The notes: generated by a model not told the origin, from the letters alone. A stretch of 64,000 bases of DNA from Hydnum rufescens UP504 (GCA_014904985.1 MU129082.1:44211-108210), one strand, 5' to 3'; positions 22,340 to 34,860 are shown, counted from the stretch's first letter. Made by a program: numbers and translations.

Positions 22340-25300
22340 TTAGAATAGCTTCTCAATGGGGTTGATAACCGTCCCCATCTGCCGGGCGCAACACCAGTTA
22401 GCGACTTGCGCACGACGAGAAGAGACATAGTAACGAACCTTTTTGATGACCTTGCGCAGAGTGCTTTCTGGGTCCCATACGGGTATTCCATTCCGGCCCA
22501 ATAGGCATCTCGAGAGAAGACTCGAACCGTGCCTTGGTGGTATACGAATGTGGAAGATCCTTTACCATGTAGCGACCTGCCTTCTTATCCTTTCTCTCAG
22601 AGATGATAACCCGAGCTTTCCCGGCATCCGCGCGAGCAGCAGGGGCGACACCTGGGACTTTCTTGATGAGATGGGGTTTGGGTTGACTCTTTTTAGTACC
22701 ACGACCGCCCCAAGACCCCTGTGGCAATGAATTCAGATGCGATCATACATCGATACACTCGTAAAAGCCGAACATACCCAACCGGGGAGCGTCATATCTA
22801 CGGTGGTAGGCGCGTCAGCCTCTATTTCTCGCTGCTTTCAAGCAGTGAATTCCTACGTCGCACCAGACTAAGTTAGCATGCACAGGTGATTATAGAACCT
22901 GACCGGATCTTACCTCAACGACATTGTCACCGGCAAAAGCAAGGCAACAAGATTTCTCTGCTCAAAGGCCTTGACGCCTTCCTCTTCGGCGTCATCCCCT
23001 TCGTCATCCGAATTCCGGAAGGTTGGATGACGACAGGGTTTACCACCTCCATCGTCTCCTTTCCCTCCTGCTTGGACTTCTGCTTTGGTTTCTGCTTCGC
23101 ATGATTGATTGTCATTGCCTTGTCCAATGAAATCTCGACCACCGCATCATCTGCTTCATGAGAAAGGGCATCCTCAGTGCGAGCAAGTTGTTTCTTGAGA
23201 GCGACTTTAGATTTCGAGGCAAGTGAGCTCTTTTTCGACACGAGAATTTCGTTCTTTTCTTTCGCAGACGTGGCAGGTTCACCAGCCGAGGATTCTCTAT
23301 CGGAGGGAGGGATGTGTTGACTCGGTTGAGAGGAGGTCGAAGGTCTAATTGAGGCAATGCAGTGACTGATTCGACTGAGGATTTAAGTGTCACGCTAGAG
23401 GTGTTGGATTCATTGAATTTGGTGAGACATACAGGCGTAACTCTTGATGGACCCGCATTCTGGACTAAGATGCGCAGGTATGAGTCAAGTAATACAATGA
23501 AGAAAGCGGTACGTACCTGGTCTGCTGTTGGGCGGAAAATTAGTCGGCCTTGATTGCCTTGTACGGCTCCAAAGCAGAAGGTCCATCCCCTTTGGATTCC
23601 ACAATGTCTATGCCGTCGGCCATCACAGCGACCAACTCTGCCCAAAAATCATCTGCCATACTCTCGGCGGCACGGTATCCTCGTTCTTCCGTCGCGCATG
23701 AACTTCATTTCCAGAAGCCCGCTCTTCGTCTTTGCTGTTCGTCGGACTTGTTGATCAGTGCCATCGAGCCCTGCAAGTTCGTCAAATGCACGAGCCGCCG
23801 CACCATGCAATATCATTCTCCCCGTCGCTCTCGACGAAATCTTCCGGAGCCTTGTATTCCTCGTTCAGGCCCTGGATTTTACGGTGAAGTTGCTCGCCAC
23901 GCTCCAGCTGTGCGTTGAGCTCCCGCCGTGATCGACGTCAAGAGATCTACACCGCGAGCATTCATCTGCTTTGCCCACCTGCTGGTATTCTTGTGTCGCA
24001 GCGTCGCCCGCTCTTTGGCGCGTGCAGTCTCGAGTTTAAGTCGCTCAGCATCGGCAACCTCGGGATCGAGCGCTCCTATCTGATCCAGCGTTAGAGCGTT
24101 CTTCTCCCGGGCTTTCTTTTGGATCTTCTGGAAAGTTTTAGATTTGATCTTGCTGATACGCTTAGCCTTGGCCTCTGCGCGGAACATGAGTTCCCGCATC
24201 TGCCGTAACTCGGCACGGCGGGCGGTGACCTCCTTGATTGTGAGGTTGGACATCTGTAGCTCCTCAGTTTTTTCGATATCCTCTTCCCGAAGTTTTGATG
24301 CCTTGAGGAGCCAGTCTACTGCACTTTCAAGCTCTGTGCTCGGCTATACATAACTCTTATGGATCAGAAGACGGGACTTGCACTAGAACAGAATATAATA
24401 TAATAAAACAACGGAAGAGGATCACCTTGAGCTTGGAAGTAAGTTCTGAGCTAGACGTATTCAAAACAGCCGGTGCTTGTAATGGGAATGACAAGTGCTC
24501 TGCCTAGGACAGAAAATTTAAGTAACTGCAAAAAAAAATAGAGATTGACAAACCTCTTTGATTCGTTTCATTGTAGGAGCCCATTTGTGGACTTCTTCCT
24601 TGGTGGCTTCATATGCTGCCTCTCGATCGACACGATCCTGTTGCCGCTGATGCAATGGGGCCGAGAGCGGCTGATTGTTGGTGGAGGAGAGCAATTTTGC
24701 GGATTTTTCAAGAGATGCCAAGGATGCGTTATTTCCCGAAGCCGAACTGGGCTTTAAAAGATCGTCCAGTGTTATTTTTCCCGGATCGATGGCACAACGT
24801 CAGGAAGAAGCAGAATAGACCCTATGACCGACAAACCAGCATGTGTGCCGCTTGGAACAGCAAATTCCCCTTCGATCGCAGCTTCCATCCATTCAGGAAT
24901 CGGCGTTTTATCGACCTAGCGGGAAAGGGATCGGTGATATCTGAAGCTTTTCGTTTTCGATGGCTGAGGTCGTCAATGAACGAGTCCAGTTTGTTCAATG
25001 CATCACCCTCGACTTCAATATCCTCATCATCAGAGGGGGCAAGAACCTCTTCTTCATCTTCCTCCGCGTCGCTCGACCCTTCGTCGGATCGGGAGTCAGC
25101 GCCGCTGGCCCCGTCATCGTTATTGGCGCTTTCTCCACCGTCACCGTCCAGTAACGCGGACAATGACCTCCCTGTGGACTTTTTTGGAGGCTTGGGCCGT
25201 TTACTTGGGCCGGGCTGGGGGCGCGTATAATCCACGCGATTCATTCAGCATCCAGTGAGTGGAGAAAACGCAGAAACACTACAGAACGAACCTTTTGTGC

Positions 25301-25714
25301 AAATTTGAAAGCACTGAAACGCTCCTCATCGCTGTCCCCTTCGAAGGCTGCATCGGAATCAATATCTTCGTCGTCTTCACTACCGACAACGCCCATGTCT
25401 TCACCCATAGCAGCAGTAATCTTTTGGCGTAACATTTCCATATCTTTGTTGGCAGCATGGCCATCAAGGGTGTCCTGCCCCAGTCCTCGGAGTTCATCCT
25501 TATCGATATCGAGGGTGATATTAGCTCGTCTGTCGCGTGTGGCGGAGTATTCATAGACGTCAGGATCATTTGTCGGAGGCCTTTTGTTCTTCCGTTCGAG
25601 TCGTTTCTGATAGCCAGACGCATTTCGAGAGCTGAAAACCGTGGATGTTGGAGCAGAATGGGCCCCTTTAATCCGCCTTGATCCAGTCCTCCTCAAGGAG
25701 GCGGTTTTCGCCAT
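22340..25714 (-). pseudogene. UTP14: U3 snoRNP protein Utp14, near full-length but broken copy
   Basis: The N-terminus encodes DVYEYSATRDRRA and DSDAAFEGDSDEERF. After a phase-0 intron come the acidic region with DDEDIEVEGDALNKL, then VDREAAYEATKEEVHKW, AEHLSFPL after another intron, FRAEAKAKRISKIKSK, HKNTSRWAKQ, GVKAFEQR and AFAGDNVVE, LPGWGSWGG, PIGPEW and the end VINPIEKLF before TAA at 22340. These blocks, in this order, are the signature of Utp14, an SSU processome component needed for 18S rRNA maturation in the nucleolus. Lesions are frameshifts near 24880, 23930, 23810, 23700, 23290 and 22490, and an in-frame TAA near 23546. The start at 25714 (MAKTASL) is a choice; a leftward-extended frame exists. 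So many breaks suggest a pseudogene. Assembly error remains possible. Confidence 0.85.
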
Positions 25715-25744
25715 GGTTGAAGGGCGTACGGCAACTGCCTGCAC

Positions 25745-26640
25745 TGCCTCACTTGTCGCACATTATATCACACACGCCAAGCACCGCTACTCCCCACCGC
25801 GTTATTGCTGGATTTCACGGATGGTCTCCGCATGTTTTTGCCAACATCGAGTACGGAGTGGATGAGGTTCGACGTGGTGTAAAACTCGGAATTTGGTGAG
25901 ACTGGTTTTGTGCTCAGAAGAGGGCTTTCCCCTTCGGCTCCTACCTCTTTTGCCTATGAATCTGAGGACGTGAGGTTTTCTGCCCCTGTCACAGGCCATG
26001 CCTCTTCCTCGTCCCCCTCACCGTCCGACCCGGCTTTCCCCCTAATAGCAGATGAATGGACCCAGACTCCGACGTCACTCGCGACCAAAGGAACTGCAGA
26101 CCCGAAGGATTCCCTGGCGTATTGATCTTCGTCGTCCCCCTATCCCCCATTATCACCCTCGCCTTATCCTCACTCGTCTTTGTCGCCCCATCCTTCTTCA
26201 TCACAATCTCCTCCCTTGCTAGCCCCTACAGTAAGGTAGGCGGTATCCCGGCTCGCTGATTTTGAAAGTGATTTGAGGCCAAAAAAAAAAGGGCATATAA
26301 CCAGTACAGAACGCAGGCCCCTGACATTCTGATGCATCCTGATGCATCGGAGACTTGAGAAATAGCACGACCCAGGTTTTGAGGAGCTTGGTGTTTTTTT
26401 TTTATCGTCACGATTGACTGATTTCGGGCGGTGGGATATTTGCCTGGCACGGCCTGGTACAAATCCCCGGAAGCCGTTGGTTTTACTGGCCCCCGGATAC
26501 CAGTGTCACCTGCTTTGGTGTCGTGTTTAGAAAACAGTCGTATTGTCCATTCAAGCATGCTGTCCAGTGAACAGTTTCGTTCCCTAGTTAGTTGCAAATT
26601 AGGCACCACAGTCTTAATCCACCACTACAACAACCCTTAG
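25745..26640. repeat. Duplicated flank of UTP14 and dispersed repeat R3, copy 2
   Basis: The sequence corresponds to 40025-41460. It contains the phrase around CACCGCTACTCCCCACCGCG, a Ser/Pro-rich plus-strand stretch without a stable frame, and the R3 block (about 26210-26640). No gene could be supported. It is part of the block shared by 24596-27418 and 38875-42213. Confidence 0.6.
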
Positions 26641-26665
26641 ACTAATCCTACATCCACTTCCAAAC

Positions 26666-27005
26666 ATGTTCTCAGTGTGTCCCTCCCCACTCCGATGCAC
26701 AAATCAGGAAACTTCAATGGGTCTTACAATCCCATCCATACCGCGTACTGTAAGTGGTATGATCATGCCCTAGCTGATTTTAAAGCCAAAGAGAAGATTG
26801 TCAATGAGTGCGATCAGGGGGGAGTGAGTCATCGTAGGGGCGCCTGAACAACAAAGGGGAAGGAGCAACAGACAATTCAGACATACTGCATTGGAAACCC
26901 CGACCGCCAGCCTTTGAATCATACCTCTTTGAGCGCTGGCTGAGACGATATCGATTCCCTTCGAACCCACCAGCCCCAAACAGCATCAGGAACATTTCCT
27001 CATAG
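26666..27005 (+). pseudogene. Small conserved protein gene, copy next to D (nonsense codon)
   Basis: A short first exon (ATG TTC TCA) is followed by GTGTGT and an intron of about 45 nt. The main exon then gives CKWYDHALADFKAKEKIVNE, followed after a gap by PSNPPAPNSIRNISS and TAG. Compared with the copy at 41476-41815, a TGG-to-TGA change truncates the frame near 26845, and the CKWYD part is one base out of phase with the preceding codons. The product, about 90-100 residues, is not a family I recognise. It is charged, without a signal peptide or membrane segment. It lies tail to tail with the TPR gene. Confidence 0.55.
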
Positions 27006-27347
27006 GCCCTGCCCATTATCTATTCCCACTCTAAGTGTGTCGAGAGTCGCCACCGAGGAAGGATCATCAGGCTCCGGAAGCGGCACTCCGTTCCCCATCT
27101 TAAGCGCCTTAACACTTCTTTGCCACCCGTAGGGGGGGATGCACTCGGAGCCATCCCCAGGTTTAATCGAACTACCAGGTGGGTCGATCTCATCGTTGTC
27201 GCGGCCGAATGAGTCCCCTCGCAGATATTGAGGACATTCGGTGTCACTCGAGCTGAAGGCGTGTCTTCGATTTAACGTTAACGCAAAGACTGGCAGGGTG
27301 GCAGCCCTGACAGGAGACCAATCTGCAGCCAGTCGGCAATTAGTCAT
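27000..27347 (-). CDS. Unknown 115-codon open frame downstream of D
   Basis: An uninterrupted minus-strand frame begins in the fossil TPR unit and encodes FGRDNDEIDPPGSSIKPGDG followed by VKALKMGNG and PEPDDPSS. The equivalent stretches next to B (5117-5353) and F (about 41830-42190) have lost this frame. It could be the original 3' exon of the TPR gene family, now beyond a stop codon, or a chance frame. It overlaps the end of the small plus-strand gene by six bases. Confidence 0.35.
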   Translation of the reverse strand: MTNCRLAADWSPVRAATLPVFALTLNRRHAFSSSDTECPQYLRGDSFGRDNDEIDPPGSSIKPGDGSECIPPYGWQRSVKALKMGNGVPLPEPDDPSSVATLDTLRVGIDNGQGL

Positions 27348-27417
27348 GGCGGTGAAATTTGGAAAGATGAATGGAGAGGTTGTTAAGAGAATGAGGGAGA
27401 TTTGGGTGGAGGACAGG

Positions 27418-28893
27418 TCAATCTGTGATTAGCGAGTGACGAATGCTCAAGGCCTCCTCCTTTGCCTTGAGGGCCTCTTCATGGCGGCCAAGTTGTGAAA
27501 GATGATCCGAGTGGTAATTAAGAGAATGAACGAGATCTGGGAGGAATACTTTGGGGCGATCTGCGGCTAGTAAGCGACGAATTCCCAAGGCCTCCTCATT
27601 TGCCTTGAGGGCCTCTTCATGCGCCAAATTTGAAAGATCAGGGACTGGTTGTTAAGAGAATCAGCGAGGCTGATGGAATACTTTGGGATCTGTGTAAGAC
27701 GGATCAGCGAGATCTGGGCCGAATACTTCGGGTCGATCTGCGGCTAGCAAGCGATAAATGGCCAAGGCCTCCTCATTTGCTTTGAGGGCCTCTTCAGCGC
27801 GGCCAAATTTTGAAAGATCACAGGAGAGGTTGCTAAGAGAACGAGCGAGATCTGGGCGGAATACTTCGGGTCGATCTGTGGCTAGCAAACGACAAATTCC
27901 CAAGGCCTCCTCACTTGCCTTCAGGGCCTCTTCATCTCGGCCGAATTTTGAAAGCTGAACGGAGAGGTTGTTAAGAGAACGAGCGAGATCTGGGCGGAAT
28001 ACTTCGGGTCGATCTGCGGCTAGCAAGCGATAAATGACCAAGGCCTCCTCATTTGCCTTGAGGGCCTCTTCATCGCGGCCAAGTTGTGAAAGATGATCCG
28101 AGTGGTAATTAAGAGAATGAACGAGATATGGGAAAAATACTTTGGGGCGATCTGCGGCTAGTAAGCGACGAATTCCCAAGGCCTCCTCATTTGCCTTGAG
28201 GGCCTCTTCGTCGCGGCCAATTTGGAAGAATAATGGAGAGTGTTAAGAGAAACAGCGAGATCTGGCGGAATACTTCGGTCGATCTGCGGCTAGCAAGCGA
28301 TAAATGACCAAGGCCTCCTCATTTGCCTTGAGGGCCTCTTCATCGCGGCCAAATTTTGAAAGATCAACGGAGAGGTTGTTAAGAGAACGAGCGAGATCTG
28401 GGCGGAATACTTCGGGTCGATCTGCGGCTAGCAAGCGATAAATGGCCAACGCCTCCTCAATTGCCTTCAGGCCTCTTCATCGCGGCCAAAGTTTGAAAGC
28501 TGAACGCAGAGGTTGTTAAGAGAATGAGCGAGATCTGGGCGGAATACTTCGGGTTGATCTGTGGCTAGCAAGCGATAAATGGCCAAGGCCTCCTCATTTG
28601 CCTTGAGGGCCTCTTCATCGCGGCCAAATTTGAACGCTGAGCGGAGAGGTTGTTAAGAGAAAGAGCGAGATCTGGGCAGAATACTTCGGGTCGATCTGCG
28701 CTAGCAAGCGATAAATGGCCAAGGCCTCCTCATTTGCCTTGAGGGCCTCTTCACGGCGCCAAATTTTGAAAGATGAACGGAGAGGTTGTTAAAAGAAAGA
28801 GCCAGATCTGGGCGGAATACTTCTGGCCGATCTGTGCTAGCAAGCGATGAATTCCCAGGGCCTCCTCACTTGCCTTAAAGGCCTCTTCATCGC
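27418..28893 (-). repeat. 138-nt TPR units of copy D
   Basis: About ten to eleven units, one of them partly deleted and fused near 27620-27720, others short by one or two bases. Confidence 0.8.
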
Positions 28894-29968
28894 GGCCCAA
28901 TCCCGAAAGGCAAAGGGAGAAGCTGCCAAGGGCAACAGCAAGATATGATTTCTCCCTACGGCGCGGCATAGTACCACTGCCATAGTCTGTACCTCAAACG
29001 CCTCGCCCCAAAGACCCAGATCATGCAGATTCCTGGACAGGTCATTCATCTTTCCCGCCAGCATAGCCGAATCCAATTTGACCTCCCTCACATCATGCAA
29101 CTCGTTCAGGAGCTCCAATGTCGCCGTAACTGTTTCACGAAGTTGACGTGTCGGGTCCCCAGTCGGCTGCCAGTGAGTTTCCCATTTCAAAGCCTGCGCT
29201 TCGACATCCGCACCGACCGAAATATGTGGCAAGACACCCCGGACTTCTGCCGTAAGCTCCGAGATCTGACTTGTGAGATATGAGACATGGAGATCACGGC
29301 CAGTTCGCAGTCCAGTCATCCCTCCATGCCTGCTTTGTCATCATCAGTCTCTATTGCTATATTGAGCAAAGGACGTAGATTTACCTTGAGCCCAGTGGTG
29401 TCGAGGTCGCCCGTAACCCCACCTCCCCTAGTCGTCCTTGCACGGCCACCCCGATTTGCTCAAACACTGTCTGACCCGCCGGAAGTTCGAACAAGTTGCG
29501 CAGTCCTTCCAGCACAATCGAGGCCTAAAAATCGAATTTAATATCATTGAATTGTCGATAGCCCCAAAATCATTCACCGGTGTGTTTTCAGAGGTTAACA
29601 GGGGTCTTACTGGGACTGACGGGCCCGGAGACACGATTGTCCCTACTCTGTCCACAGCGTTGGATGCTGTTATCGATGTCAGGGTGACGATCTTTATCAT
29701 CACATCAGCTCATTTCTGCAAAGTGAGAGGGGGCCTGTTGAATGCACACTCACTTGGAATGCATGGAAACAATCTGTCAGATTCTGTTCGTGCCTCGATA
29801 TCGCAGTCATAATTTGATCACGCTGGACGTAGTGACTCAAAAGATGCAAACTCGACCATCGCTTTGCGTCAGCACAAATTGCCATCAGGTTCCTATAGGC
29901 GAAATAGATATTTCATTGTAGAGATTGTGCAAGGAAATTGGGAAGCATACCGCCTTAAAATGAATAAA
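27418..29968 (-). pseudogene. MLKL-NTD-like + TPR-array gene, copy D (5' truncated)
   Basis: Exons 2, 3 and 4 are present with the family junctions: exon 2 29892-29754, exon 3 29524-29385, exon 4 29329-27418. Only about 18 bases of exon 1, next to the intron-1 donor at 29950, remain. Upstream of that the sequence switches directly into TPR units of copy E. The first about 135 residues, including most of the helical bundle, are thus missing. Exon 4 is 1912 nt with several short deletions and a scrambled unit near 27620-27720. The array ends with SIRHSLITD and the family TGA. Expression as a truncated protein is not excluded but there is no start. Confidence 0.75.
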
Positions 29969-32900
29969 AGAGAGAGATTCGATCTGCGGCTAGCAAGCGA
30001 CGCAATTCCCAAGGCCTCCTCATTTGCCTTGAGGGCCTCTTCATCGCGGCCAAATTTTGAAAGAGCAAGGGAGAGGTTGCCTAAGAGAACGAGCGAGATC
30101 TGGCGGAACACTTGGGGGCGATCTGCAGCTACGCGAGCGATAAATGGCCAAGGCCTCCTCAATTTTGGCTTCAGGGCCTCTTCATCTCTGCCAAATTGGA
30201 AAGATCAACTGGCGGATGAGGGATGTTTAAAGGGAATCAGGCGAATCAGTGAACACTTTGGGCGATCTGCAGCTATGGAACGATAAATTGGCCAACGCCT
30301 CCTCAATTACCTTGAGGGCCTCTCATCACGGCCAATTTTGAAAGACAATTGGAGTGGTTGCGAAGAGAATGAGCGGAGATCTGGGTGGAACACTTGGGGC
30401 AACGATCTGCAGCTAGCCCCGATAAATGGCCCAAGGCCTCCTCTAATTGCTTGCAGGCCTCATTCATCTCCTCGCCCAAATTTGGAAAGATCAATGGAGA
30501 GGATGTTAACGGAATCAGGCGAGATTCCGGAGTGGACCACTCCTTGGCGCGATCTGCAGCTAGTGAGGCATAAATTGGCCAAGGCCTCCCTCAATGCCTT
30601 CCAGGGCCTTCTTTCATCCCGGCCCAAGATTTTGAAAGACGATTTGGACGGGTGGTTGTTAAGAGAATCAGCGAGATCTGGGCAGATAACTTTGGGTTGA
30701 TCTGCGGGCTAGCAAGCGATAAATGGCCAGGGGCTCCTCATTCTGGCCTTGAGGGGGGCCTCTTCATCCCGGCCAAAACTTTGAAAGACAAAGGGAGTGG
30801 TTGTAAGAGAAGCAGCAAGATCTGGAGGAATACTTCGGGTCGATTCTGTGGCTTACAAGCGATAAAATGCCCAAGGCCCTCGTCAATTGCCTTCAGAGCC
30901 TCTTCATCACGGCCCCAAAATTTTTGAAAGACGATTGGAGTGGTTTTAAGAGAAGCAGCGAATCTGGGGAGGAATACTTTCGGGTCGATCTGCGACTAGC
31001 AATGCGGACGAATTCCCAAGGCCTCCTCCACTTGTCTTGGAGGGGCCTCTTCATCGCGGCAAAATTTATTGAAAGATCCAACGGAGAGGTTGTTAAGGAA
31101 TCAGCGAGATCTGGCGGAATATTCGGGTCGATCTGCGGCTAGGCAATGCAGATAAATGGCAAGGCTTCCTCATTTGGCCTTGAGGGCCCTCTTCATCGGC
31201 GGCCAAATTTCGAAAGACGATTGGAGCTGGTTGGTTAAGAAGCAGCCGACGATCTGGCAGGAATACTTACGGGTCCGATCTCGTGGCTAGCAGCGCCATA
31301 AATGCCCAAGGCCTCGTCAATTGCTTTCAGAGCCCCTTCCATTCACGGCCAAATTTTGAAAGAGATTGAGTGGTTGTTAAGAGAAGCAGCGAAGATCTGG
31401 GAGAATACTTCGCGGCTCGATCTGCGACTAGCAAGCGACGAATTTTCCCAAAGCCTCCTCACTTGTCTTGAGGGCCTCTTCATCGCGGCCAAAATTTTAA
31501 AGATCAACGGAGAGGTTGTTAAAAAAAAAAAAAAAAATGAAGACCATCCAGCGACGATCTGGGCGGAACTATCGGTCGATCTGCGGCTAGCAAGCGATAA
31601 ATGGGCCAAGGCTCCTCATTTGCTTGAGGGCCTCTTCATCGTCGGCCCAAACTTTGGAAGACGATTGGAGTGGTTGTTAAGAGAAACAGCGAGATCTGGG
31701 CGGAATACTTCGGGTCGATCTGCGACTAGCAAGCGACGAATTCCCAAGGCCTCCTCACTTGTTTGGAGGGCCTCTTCATCGCGGCCAAATTGTCGAAAGA
31801 CGACTGGAGTGGTTGTTAAGAGAATGGAGCGAGATCTGGGCGGAATACTTCGGGTCGATCTGCGGCTAGCAGCGATAAATGGCAAGCCTCCTCATTTGCT
31901 TTGAGGCCTCTTCATCGCGGCCAAATTTTGAAAGAGCAATGGAGAGTTGTTAAGAGAATCAGGCGAGATCTGGGCGGAATACTTCGGGTCGATCTGTGGC
32001 TAGCAAGCGATAAATGGCCCAAGGCCTCCTCATTTGCCTTGAGGCCTCTTCATCGCGGCCAAATTTTGAACAGAGGAGGAGGTTGTTAAGAGAAAGAGCG
32101 AGATCTGGGCAGAATACTTCGGGTCGATCTGCGACTAGCAAAGCGACGAATTCCCAAGGCTCCTCATTGTCTTGAGGGCCTCTTCACGCGGCCCAAATTT
32201 TGAAGATAACGATGGGGGTTGTTAAGAGAAAGAGCCAGATCTGGGCGGAATACTTCGGGTGATCTGGGCTAGCAAGCGATGAATGCCAGGGCCTCCTCAT
32301 TTGCCTTGAGGGCCTCTTCATCGCGGCCAATCCCGAAAGGCAAAGGGAGAAGCTGACAAGGGCAACAGCAAGATATGATTTCTCCCCTACGGCGCGGCAT
32401 AGGTACCACTGCCATAGTCTGTACCTCAAACGCCTCGCCCCAAAGACCCAGATCATGCATATCCTGACAGGCCATTCATCTTTTCCGCCAGCATAGCCGA
32501 ATCCAATTTGACCTCCCTGACATCATGCAACTCGTTCAGGAGCTCCAATGTCGCCGTAACTGTTTCACGAAGTTGACGTGTCGGTCCCCAGTCGGCTGCC
32601 GGTGAGTTTCCCATTCCAAAACCTGCCCTTTGACATCCGCACCGACCGAAATATGTGGCAAGACACCCCGGACTTCCACCGTAAGCTCGGAGATCTGACT
32701 TGTGAGATATGAGACATGGAGATCACGGCCAGTTCGCAGTCCAGTCATCCCTCCATGCCTGTTTTGTCATCATCAGTCTCTTATTGCTATATTGAATAAA
32801 GGACGTAGATTTACCTTGAGCCCAGTGGTGTCGAGGTCGCCCGTAACCCACTTCCTCTAGTCGTCCTTGCACAGCACTCCGATTTGCTCAAACACTGCCT

Positions 32901-33793
32901 GACCCGCCGGAAGTTCGAACAAGTTGCGCAGTCCTTCCAGCACAATCGAGGCTAAAAATCGAATTTAATATCATTCAATTGTCGATGGCCCAAATGACTC
33001 ACCGGTGTGTTTTCAGAGGTTAACAGGGGTCTTACTGGGACTGACGGGCCCGGAGACACGATTGTCCCTACTCTGTCAACAGGGTTGGATGCTGTTATCG
33101 ATGTCAGGTGACGATCTTTATCATCACATCAGCTCATTTCTGCAAAGCGAGAGGGGACCTGTTGAATGCGCACTCACTTGGAATGCATGAAAACAATCTG
33201 TCAGATTCTCTCCGTGCCTCGATATCGCAGTCATAATTTGATCACGCTGACGTAGTGACTCAAAACATTCAAACTCGACCATCGCTTTGCGTCAGCACAA
33301 ATTGCCATCAGGTTCCTATAGGCGAAATAGATATTTCATTGTAGAGATTGTGCAAGGAAATTGGGAAGCATACCGCCTTAAAATGAATAAGCTTGAAGCT
33401 ACTGCCGTATTATCGGGGATGTTGCTCCCCTTCAACCTCCCACGAAGCTCTCAAGAAACTTCATGACCCGAACTATGAGCTGTGTACATCCGTCTCTTCC
33501 GTCCGCGCATGGTTTTCACTGCCTCGATTACCTCCCCTACGACGTCGAAAATTTTGAGTGAGGGGACCAGAGAGTGCGCGTGGAAGAGCTGGGATATCAC
33601 GGATTAGCGAAGACATAACGAGAGCAGCATCCCATGCTGGGCCGGCGTTCTCGTTGAGGTAATCTGGATATGATTGCTGGGGCGGCTCCAGATGTACGGA
33701 AGTGGATGGTTGGTTAGGAGATGAATCATTGGACGGGGCTGGAGGCGGTTGGACGCTGCGTTTTCTCCTCGAGAAGAGTCTTCTGCGTAACAT
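29969..33793 (-). pseudogene. MLKL-NTD-like + TPR-array gene, copy E (indel-ridden, no 3' end)
   Basis: The start at 33793 (MLRRRLFSRRKRS) and exons 1-3 can be aligned to F, with introns at 33316-33373 and about 32952-33177. Exon 1 is 420 nt and out of phase (others leave remainder 2), exon 2 is 138 nt, and the acceptor of intron 2 has lost a C. The TPR exon from about 32750 to 29975 carries an insertion or deletion in almost every unit. It has no C-terminal SIRHSL end; it runs into the exon-1 remnant of D. The indel density, both insertions and deletions, is far above that of any other copy. Raw long-read gap filling is the likely cause. The true gene cannot be reconstructed from this sequence. 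Confidence 0.7.
29975..32335 (-). repeat. 138-nt TPR units of copy E
   Basis: About 17 recognisable units, with variable lengths because of scattered one- to three-base indels and a 17-base A run at 31521-31537. Confidence 0.75.
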
Positions 33794-33897
33794 GAGGCGT
33801 GGGCAGTCGAGAGCTAGGGAGGGGACTTGAGAGCGGGGCGGGGCGAGGCGAGCAAGGCGCTACGATGCGAGGCGGTGCGAGGCAAGTAGGATGAATC

Positions 33898-33922
33898 NNN
33901 NNNNNNNNNNNNNNNNNNNNNN
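33898..33922. other. Assembly gap (25 N)
   Basis: A run of exactly 25 undetermined bases at the upstream side of copy E. A 25-base placeholder is the sort of mark left by gap-filling software. The sequence to its right repeats the first exon seen to its left. Confidence 0.99.
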
Positions 33923-34037
33923 ACTTGAAGCCCACTCCTATTTATCGGGATTGCTTTCTCCCTTATTATCTCCTATATTTTCTCTCAATAAATTCTTTTT
34001 ATTACTTCCGAACTATACTGTGTATATCCTCTCTTCC

Positions 34038-34335
34038 AGTCGCGCATGGTTTTCACTGCCTCGATTACCTCCCCACGACGTCGAAAACTTGAGTTTGGAG
34101 GACCCAGAGAGTGCGCGTGGAAGAGCTGGATATCACGGATTAGGATAGACATAACGAGAGCAGCATCCCATGTTGGCCGGCGGTTCTCGTTGAGGTAATC
34201 TGGATATGATTGCTGGGGCGGCTCCAGGATGTGCGGAAGTGGATGGTTTGTTTAGGAGATGAATCATTGGACGGTGGCTTGAAGCGGTTGGACGCTTGCG
34301 TTTTTCTCCTCGAGAAGAGTCTTTCTGAATGGCAT
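34038..34335 (-). pseudogene. Partial exon 1 of the TPR gene family (copy G)
   Basis: From the start-codon region (CAT at 34333) to about the middle of the helical bundle this matches exon 1 of E and F, with several indels that destroy the frame. There is no downstream intron or array; the match stops near 34038 and unrelated AT-rich sequence lies between it and the gap. It is either a true partial duplication or the same exon assembled twice. Confidence 0.65.
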
Positions 34336-34389
34336 GAGCGGTCGGGGCAGTCGAAGAGCTAGGGAGGAACTGGGAGAGGGTGTTAGTAA

Positions 34390-34860
34390 TTCCTTTTGTC
34401 ACCTACCCATTTGGGATGTATTCAAATCCTTTGAGGGCCTGCGCAGCAATTACTAGTACCCACACGAAGTGGTAGAGAACACATTGTACTCGACAAGTTA
34501 TGTGAGTTAGCCATCGACAAGTCCCTGCATGAAGTTGTCCCTACTTACAGTAAGATCGCCAGAGGCTCTGCAAGCGCTTAGCCCGGTCGTCGAATTCATC
34601 GGTTCATGAGAACAGTACAATTCCGTAATCGGAAGTACTATTTCACCTTGACGGATGCTTTTCTCTTTCCAATTGTTAGGCTCCTTCCCTATTCGCCGAA
34701 TTGTCGTTTTGGACGTTCCCTCTAGTTGTTCGAGTTTCCTTATTCCAGTATTGCGGGCCAGAATGGTCTTGCTACTACGCCAGCACAAGCTCAGTCTCTC
34801 TGTGCCTCCGCGACTGCCTTGAAGGAAAGTCCTCGAGCTTTGTTCCCTCGCCGCTCTATG
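34390..34860. repeat. Alpha-related upstream segment of copies E/G
   Basis: The sequence follows the beginning of segment alpha (compare 2780-3200 and 45790-46240), including the TTCGAGTTTCCTTATTCCAG phrase, then departs near 34860. No gene recognised. Confidence 0.6.

Noticed and set aside
31521..31537. Poly(A) run as the tail of a retrocopy
   Set aside because: It interrupts a TPR unit that continues on both sides, in the noisiest part of the assembly; a homopolymer error is more likely.
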